DNA of 64,000 bases from a virus. Below, in pieces: positions 59,712 through 64,000 of the stretch (positions within the stretch are counted from its first letter, which is position 1; every line of letters begins with the position of its first letter). The notes below the pieces were generated by a model. It ran no database searches, was not told the origin of the DNA, and was given only the letters and a program-made list of their open reading frames with translations. Both the position numbers and the translations under genes were made by a program. The stretch is from positions 1-64,000 of IMG/VR virus record IMGVR_UViG_3300020390_000003; one strand, written 5' to 3'.

Positions 59712-60280
59712 TATTCAAGTGATTTTAATTCGTTAGTAAGATGTTGTACTCGGTCCTCATACATTTTCATTCGGTCTTTTGCTTTTTGCAAATCACGTTT
59801 TCTATCCTCAACAATTTCTTTCATATTTTCAACACCTCCCTTACTGTCACTCAGCCCTTTTTCTAACGCTTCTTTTGCCGTAGGAAAGTGTGTGTTTTCA
59901 TACATACAAATTCCGTTATCATCAGTATTTGGCCATCCATATTCATCGGTCACACTCTCAACTAACTTTCCTTGATATACTGTAAAAACAGGAAGTGGAT
60001 TTTCTATATGATCGCGACCTTCTATGATTTCTTTAATCGCTCCTGATACAATCAATTCGTGCAGCTTATCCCAAATAAATAGCAGTTCTTCATTTCCTCT
60101 TTGCTCTAAATACGCACGGCCTTTATTCCACGTATCAAGCGAGTATTTCACTTTTAAAGTTTCCTTATCTACCTTGATTAAATCGTGGCACATTGGAGAT
60201 CCTACCGCGATATACCCCTCGTTATTAGATATTGAATAGCCGGTGTCGTTGAGCAGTTTTCTTAATAGTCTGGCTTTCAT
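59711..60280 (-). CDS. Hypothetical protein
   Basis: 189 residues from the ATG at 60280; a GTG at 60286 overlapping the upstream stop is an alternative. The N-terminus (KARLLRKLLNDTGYSISNNE) looks like a small helical domain, and the C-terminus is a coiled coil (MKEIVEDRKRDLQKAKDRMK). Function unknown. Confidence 0.6.
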   Translation of the reverse strand: MKARLLRKLLNDTGYSISNNEGYIAVGSPMCHDLIKVDKETLKVKYSLDTWNKGRAYLEQRGNEELLFIWDKLHELIVSGAIKEIIEGRDHIENPLPVFTVYQGKLVESVTDEYGWPNTDDNGICMYENTHFPTAKEALEKGLSDSKGGVENMKEIVEDRKRDLQKAKDRMKMYEDRVQHLTNELKSLE

Positions 60281-60285
60281 AAGCA

Positions 60286-60633
60286 CTACTTGATTATTAA
60301 ATGATCAAAATGATATTTTTCTTGAATGTAAGATTTGAGAATTTTCAATTGCCTTTCTGATAAAAACACATCTTCATTGATTGTCACTTCGCATATTTTA
60401 CCTTCTCGCATTTCGCTCCACGGGGCAGAACGACCATCACCACCTAGAATAAATTCATAATCTCCTATATGTTCATAGACCGTAAAAAATGAAGCAGGTG
60501 TTGCAAACAAATCATCTATATCTGGCTGGGTTTTATTGCATAAAACAGCTATTTCATCGGTTATTTCAGAAAGCTTAGTAGCATATTCTTCACGCTGTTT
60601 TTTATAGTATTGTATTGTCTCTTTTAAGTTCAT
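60286..60633 (-). CDS. Hypothetical protein
   Basis: 115 residues. N-terminal coiled coil (YYKKQREEYATKLSEITDEI) and a beta-rich centre (FFTVYEHIGDYEFILGG). Function unknown; one base separates it from the next gene. Confidence 0.55.
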   Translation of the reverse strand: MNLKETIQYYKKQREEYATKLSEITDEIAVLCNKTQPDIDDLFATPASFFTVYEHIGDYEFILGGDGRSAPWSEMREGKICEVTINEDVFLSERQLKILKSYIQEKYHFDHLIIK

Positions 60634-60634
60634 C

Positions 60635-61444
60635 CTACTTGATTTTATTAATGATTTGATCTACATTTTTGTACTCTTTGAATAAGCGTTCAAGGCTTAT
60701 TTCTTTACAAGCAAGCACTACTTTTTTTGAAGGTTTACCGTTAACCGTGATATCATACAAGGCACGTTCTACCTGTGTTAACGCTGCTTTTTGACGTTCA
60801 AGCAAGCGTTTTTCAGCAAGTGCTTTAACACGCTCTTTCACTTTTAGGTCTGTGGGCATAATCCCGTGCTCGTCTAAAAAATCGTAGAGGTAAATGCGTC
60901 CGGGAGCAATGCTTTGTGTGTCTTGATATTCTTGATGCGCAGCACGAAGTCCGTTTAAAATGATTTCACGCTTTTGGCTTTCGGTTAATTCCGGAAGTTG
61001 GTTGGTTACAGGTTTTGAAATGGAAATATTATTATCCTGACGGGTTTTTAGTAGCCATTTTTTATATTGATCCAATACTTTTGAAACGTATTCTGCATTA
61101 AAAAGCTGAAAGTGTTGTATGCGTTCACCATAAACACCGTATCGCTCAAGCTTAAAAGCATAATCAATTTCTTCAATGGAAATGTTTTTAAAACGAACCA
61201 AAATCATTTCCTTGATATCTTGTTTGTTGATATCGCTAATAGGGTCTTTCAAACCGGTAAGGTTTGCGGCTTTTACAAAAACCATCCCGAGCAGACCTCC
61301 TAACTGATCAAGAGGTATATTCTTGACTTTATCAAAATCAATAACTTTTCTAGCAAAAGCCACTTCAGTCAAACTACCAGCCTTGGCTATTCTGTTTGAT
61401 AGTTTCTGCTGACTGACGGTTAATTGTTGGTTCTGATTTTCCAT
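60635..61444 (-). CDS. Prophage replication-region protein
   Basis: 269 residues. IEEIDYAFKLERYGVYGERI, then HFQLFNAEYVSKVLDQYKKW is a strongly conserved pattern in Bacteroidetes prophages next to replication genes. It lies downstream of the probable initiator and overlaps it by 71 bp. Possibly a helicase loader or accessory; not proven. Confidence 0.7.
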   Translation of the reverse strand: MENQNQQLTVSQQKLSNRIAKAGSLTEVAFARKVIDFDKVKNIPLDQLGGLLGMVFVKAANLTGLKDPISDINKQDIKEMILVRFKNISIEEIDYAFKLERYGVYGERIQHFQLFNAEYVSKVLDQYKKWLLKTRQDNNISISKPVTNQLPELTESQKREIILNGLRAAHQEYQDTQSIAPGRIYLYDFLDEHGIMPTDLKVKERVKALAEKRLLERQKAALTQVERALYDITVNGKPSKKVVLACKEISLERLFKEYKNVDQIINKIK

Positions 61445-62096
61445 TGCGATCTGATTTTAAATAAGGCAAAGTGTTGAGTAAGGTTGTTTTCCAGTTTTTA
61501 ATCGGGGTTAGCTTTTTACCAGACTTCCATCCTGCTTCTTGCCAAGCCCGGTATTTAAGTCTGACTTTTGATTCATCTGCTTGCACTTCGTTAGCGAAGG
61601 CATACTCTATAAATTCTTCTTCGGTTGGTATTTTAATTTTTTTTGGTTTTGATTTTTCTGTTTTTTCCCCCACACCCCCTTTTTCTTTATCTTCTACTTC
61701 TACTCCAACCACAACTCCTACCACAAGCTTCAGTGAAGCTTGATTCAAGCTTGGATTAAGCTTAACATCGTTTTTTAATAATGCTCTAAAAACAGGCTTA
61801 TGAGGGTTATAATCGCTGTTCAATTTTTGAAGGTCGCATTGATTGATGGCAATAAAATCTTTAATCAAAATCAATTCTTTTTCGTGCGAAATTTCTAAAA
61901 GATCACCGAGGTTTTTTTCAAGATTTTCTAAGTCTAAATCAAAGCCATTTTCAAACTCAAACAAGTCCTCATCAATTTCCCAAACTCCTGCAGGATCACA
62001 ATTGTTCCAGATGTAATACCAAGCTAGCTTTAAGCTTGGATTAAGCTTGCGGAAAGATTTAGGAAGTATGCTGTTATCAATAAATCTTTTACTCAT
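61374..62096 (-). CDS. Probable phage replication initiator
   Basis: 240 residues. The opening SFRKLNPSLKLAWYYIWNNC followed by DPAGVWEIDEDLFEFENGFD is found in Bacteroidetes phage replication proteins with a winged-helix start. A linker rich in Lys, Val and Glu (VVVGVEVEDKEKGGVGEKTE) joins a C-terminal helical domain (YRAWQEAGWKSGKKLTPIKN), the N-wHTH plus C-domain layout of phage O- or DnaD-type initiators. Its coding sequence contains two clusters of 11-bp repeats, as lambda O contains the origin. Confidence 0.7.
   Translation of the reverse strand: MSKRFIDNSILPKSFRKLNPSLKLAWYYIWNNCDPAGVWEIDEDLFEFENGFDLDLENLEKNLGDLLEISHEKELILIKDFIAINQCDLQKLNSDYNPHKPVFRALLKNDVKLNPSLNQASLKLVVGVVVGVEVEDKEKGGVGEKTEKSKPKKIKIPTEEEFIEYAFANEVQADESKVRLKYRAWQEAGWKSGKKLTPIKNWKTTLLNTLPYLKSDRNGKSEPTINRQSAETIKQNSQGW
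61725..61763. repeat. Iteron cluster 1 inside the initiator gene
   Basis: AAGCTT occurs at 61725, 61736, 61747 and 61758, exactly 11 bp apart. The spacer bases are AT-rich. One-helical-turn spacing is typical of iterons bound by an initiator. Confidence 0.7.
62021..62048. repeat. Iteron cluster 2 inside the initiator gene
   Basis: AAGCTa at 62021, AAGCTT at 62032 and 62043, again 11 bp apart. The 17-mer AAGCTTGGATTAAGCTT is shared with cluster 1 (61747-61763 and 62032-62048). Confidence 0.7.
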
Positions 62097-62446
62097 AATC
62101 GTTTATATAAATCGTTTCGATCTGCGGCATCCCAGGCGCGTTCTGCAAGTATTTTTTGGGTGCGTAATTGATCTTGTAGGGTGTTATCTTCTTCGGTGCA
62201 TTTATCTATCATTTGCAGCCTTGTATTGGCGTCAAAATGTTTTGATAACAGGAGCCATCCTTTTTTTGTGACGCGATACATAATACACCGTACACCGGCC
62301 GCATTTTTATACCGGCTTATGTTCCATAAATGGTTGTATTTACGCCCGGGAATAGCCTCTTGTGCTTCCCGTAGATAGCGCAATACTTCTGCGTGGGTTT
62401 TATTACCCAGCCGCGCGATTTCTAATGTGGTGGTGAGGGTGTTCAT
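62093..62446 (-). CDS. Rha-like small regulator
   Basis: 117 residues. IARLGNKTHAEVLRYLREAQ, then MYRVTKKGWLLLSKHFDA resembles the compact Rha/antirepressor fold, and the C-terminus is helical. It overlaps the initiator start by 4 bp. Probable DNA-binding regulator; moderate certainty. Confidence 0.65.
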   Translation of the reverse strand: MNTLTTTLEIARLGNKTHAEVLRYLREAQEAIPGRKYNHLWNISRYKNAAGVRCIMYRVTKKGWLLLSKHFDANTRLQMIDKCTEEDNTLQDQLRTQKILAERAWDAADRNDLYKRL

Positions 62447-62462
62447 AAGTGTAGAAATAAAT

Positions 62463-62492
62463 AAGGCCCTGCTAGGGGTACAGGACCTTGAT
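62463..62492 (-). terminator. Internal terminator or attenuating hairpin
   Basis: AAGGCCCTG (62463-62471) pairs with CAGGACCTT (62481-62489) with one mismatch; on the minus strand ATTTATTT follows. It lies directly after the gene ending at 62494 and may reduce read-through into the initiator. Confidence 0.5.
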
Positions 62493-62493
62493 T

Positions 62494-63216
62494 TTAGTGA
62501 TAGATTACTGTCACAAATTCTTTGATCTTATCTACTTCTTCTTCAACTCGCTGAGCAAAAAGTTCTTCGATCATTTCTGAAGCATCAATGCTTTCTAAGT
62601 AGCAAACAATTTGGTTAGAGCCATTTGCTTCGAGAATAACATTAACTTCAAATTCTACAGGATCTTCCCCTTCAAGTAGTGGTAACTTTAAAGTGATTGC
62701 ATCCGGCATATTACTTTCAACGGTCTGTTTGAAATTATCACTCACATTGCCACGTCTATCATCTAATTGCTCTATGGTTCTATTGATATCCGCTTTTAGA
62801 TTACGAAGTGTAGCGCAAATGGTGGCGTGTTCCATTTTTTTTGCGAAAATTGAACGTAAAAGCTTCAGCTTATTAGCAAGTTCTTCCGGATTGTAACCTT
62901 TTTCAGAATTGATACCTAAAGCTTCAAACTTTTTACCTATTTCAATCTTACCGGAAACAGTGTATTTATCTACCACTGATTGTTCATTAAGATGCAGGAC
63001 TATGGTTCCGTCTGTTTTGGAAACCATACAATGGCGCTGGCTATTAGCAAAATCATTTTTACGTCCTTCAATAAATAGACTTGGAGCATCAATATTACCT
63101 GATATTGAAACCGGTTGAGGATTATGCTGTTTTGGGGCATCACCTCTTAGAATTGTTAAATGTGCAATTTCATTTTCAACTGCAGCTTTTTCTAAATGTT
63201 TGTTTTCGTCCGACAT
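62494..63216 (-). CDS. Hypothetical phage protein, 240 aa
   Basis: Begins MSDENKHLEKAAVENEIAHL, has a central beta region (SQRHCMVSKTDGTIVLHLNE), helices and an acidic end (MIEELFAQRVEEEVDKIKEF). Layout resembles DUF2303-type phage proteins near recombination genes, but I am not certain. Confidence 0.6.
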   Translation of the reverse strand: MSDENKHLEKAAVENEIAHLTILRGDAPKQHNPQPVSISGNIDAPSLFIEGRKNDFANSQRHCMVSKTDGTIVLHLNEQSVVDKYTVSGKIEIGKKFEALGINSEKGYNPEELANKLKLLRSIFAKKMEHATICATLRNLKADINRTIEQLDDRRGNVSDNFKQTVESNMPDAITLKLPLLEGEDPVEFEVNVILEANGSNQIVCYLESIDASEMIEELFAQRVEEEVDKIKEFVTVIYH

Positions 63217-63221
63217 GGTGT

Positions 63222-63656
63222 TTACGAGTTAATGGTTTTTAATCGGGTTTGTCTTTCCTCACGGGTAAGTGCTCGTGCATCTACGCATACGCCGGTTTCG
63301 TCAAATATGTACATCATACCAGCTTCTTGATCATCTACGCCGTAGAGCATTCCGTAACGTTGTTCTGAACGGAATTTAATAGCCGTCATAAGTTGCTTAG
63401 CGTGTTCTTCTTTTGGCTTTAAGCGCAGTTTGATTTCATCCAAAAAATCCTTTTTTTCATCTTTGATTTCTGAAATCTCTAAACCTACTTCTGCATATTC
63501 TTCCTTTCGATCAAGGAGTTCATCTTCAGTAAGTGTTTTGGTGTAATTTTTTTCCTTGCCTTCATAGCAAATACCGGCGAGGTTGTCTTTTCTTTCTTGA
63601 GGTGTAAGCTTCGCAAAGGAAGGGTCATACAGTTCTCCAATTTTAAATCCTGACAT
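63222..63656 (-). CDS. Hypothetical phage protein, first gene of right operon
   Basis: 144 residues. MSGFKIGELYDPSFAKLTPQ, a coiled coil (EKKDFLDEIKLRLKPKEEHA), then a beta hairpin (GMMYIFDETGVCVDARALT). No family recognised. It follows the attenuator-like leader at 63708-63810. Confidence 0.65.
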   Translation of the reverse strand: MSGFKIGELYDPSFAKLTPQERKDNLAGICYEGKEKNYTKTLTEDELLDRKEEYAEVGLEISEIKDEKKDFLDEIKLRLKPKEEHAKQLMTAIKFRSEQRYGMLYGVDDQEAGMMYIFDETGVCVDARALTREERQTRLKTINS

Positions 63657-63707
63657 AATAAAGATTAGCGATTAACCTGTTATCGCGAGGTTTCGTTACT
63701 AAAGCGG

Positions 63708-63810
63708 TAAAAAAAAAGCCCGTACTTATTGAATCGGCTAGAGACAAGGAAAGAGTACGGGCAATTTTTCGGGTGTTATCCCTAAATATCGTTATGTAAT
63801 TCTCTAGCCG
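63708..63810 (-). promoter_or_regulatory. Attenuator-like leader with mutually exclusive hairpins
   Basis: In transcript order: A CGGCTAGAGA (63810-63801), B GCCCGTACT (63762-63754), A' TCTCTAGCCG (63744-63735), B' AGTACGGGC (63726-63718), then nine U (63717-63709). B:B' is an intrinsic terminator with A' in its loop; A:A' is a 10-bp perfect match that competes with it or makes a pseudoknot. It precedes the whole right early operon. Confidence 0.7.
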
Positions 63811-63813
63811 CAT

Positions 63814-63821
63814 CAAATATA
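63814..63821 (-). promoter_or_regulatory. Promoter of the right early operon
   Basis: TATATTTG on the minus strand fits TAnnTTTG. The first transcribed base should be close to element A, so A lies at the very 5' end of the RNA. No -33 TTTG is seen. Confidence 0.5.
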
Positions 63822-63859
63822 TAAATAAAATATAAATTAGTATATACTTGATATAATAT

Positions 63860-64000
63860 TTAAGGCAAATTTTTTTCTATGAATTTGCGTTCGCTTGGGG
63901 TGAGGTTAACAAGTGAATGAATATGATTGTTTTTGAGTTCGATCTTTATTTCTTGATACGCAGTAGGGCTCAACTCTCTAAATATGAAGTACACGCGCGG
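63860..64000 (-). CDS. Partial CDS, C-terminal 46 residues
   Basis: Open to the window edge: PRVYFIFRELSPTAYQEIKI, then HSLVNLTPSERKFIEKNLP and a TAA stop at 63860. A probable alpha-beta end of a larger protein, on the same strand as the right operon and separated from it by a promoter. Function unknown. Confidence 0.6.
   Translation of the reverse strand, partial: PRVYFIFRELSPTAYQEIKIELKNNHIHSLVNLTPSERKFIEKNLP

Noticed and set aside
61725-62048. AAGCTT repeats as mere amino-acid repeats (KLNPSLK)
   Set aside because: The exact 11-bp period is not a multiple of three, so protein repetition cannot account for it.
1-64000. CRISPR array
   Set aside because: No series of regularly spaced direct repeats with unique spacers was seen; repeats found are promoter, iteron or palindromic types.

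Overview
The window looks like a prophage in a Flavobacteriaceae-type Bacteroidetes host. It is AT-rich, its promoters carry the Bacteroidetes TAnnTTTG element, and most genes lack Shine-Dalgarno sequences. At the far left is the 3' end of a host GH28 (polygalacturonase-like) gene, followed by a terminator and a short fragment of a tRNA 3' end (about 481-500). I read this fragment as the left attachment junction; everything after it is prophage. The right end of the prophage is not in the window. The portal, connector and stabilisation proteins suggest a temperate short-tailed (podovirus-like) phage whose head-tail module resembles crAss-like and related Bacteroidetes podoviruses.

Left arm (0.6-9 kb): a tyrosine integrase, two small HTH regulators, a leftward operon of about 15 very small genes (3.1-7.1 kb), a regulatory region with tandem repeats and tRNA-like elements, a small winged-helix replication-like gene behind 21-bp repeats, and a tRNA-Trp-like gene. 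From 9 to 14 kb lies a rightward accessory block: a large unknown protein, a KTSC protein, a Tad2 (anti-Thoeris) protein, a RuvC-like resolvase, a GIY-YIG endonuclease and a GroES-like co-chaperonin.

Late region (15-58 kb): tailspike, lysis cassette (two small membrane proteins, N-acetylmuramidase, possible unimolecular spanin), a second double-domain GroES-like protein, terminase, portal, scaffold, capsid, connectors, a 1553-aa stabilisation protein ending in a VWA domain, other tail proteins, and three candidate ejection proteins. The last of these is a 2345-aa polyvalent protein with an ADP-ribosyltransferase-like domain. The late genes are interrupted by minus-strand blocks: a methyltransferase, homing endonucleases, small proteins, exported proteins, a Rha regulator and an excisionase-like protein. 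After almost every block, a copy of the same late promoter (TTCTATTAnnTTTG, start codon 29-30 bases downstream) restarts rightward transcription.

Region 45.9-48.2 kb differs from the rest. It holds a 49-residue N-terminal fragment of a tyrosine recombinase and a row of small minus-strand genes separated by 130-180-bp imperfect palindromes with AAC...GTT ends. The boundary sequences are complementary in the way integron cassette boundaries are. This looks like a captured integron-type cassette array.

Right arm (57.9-63.9 kb): a leftward early/replication operon. The probable replication initiator gene contains two clusters of 11-bp iterons. The operon leader has two overlapping complementary pairs (A-B-A'-B' plus a U9 tract), which looks like a transcription attenuator.
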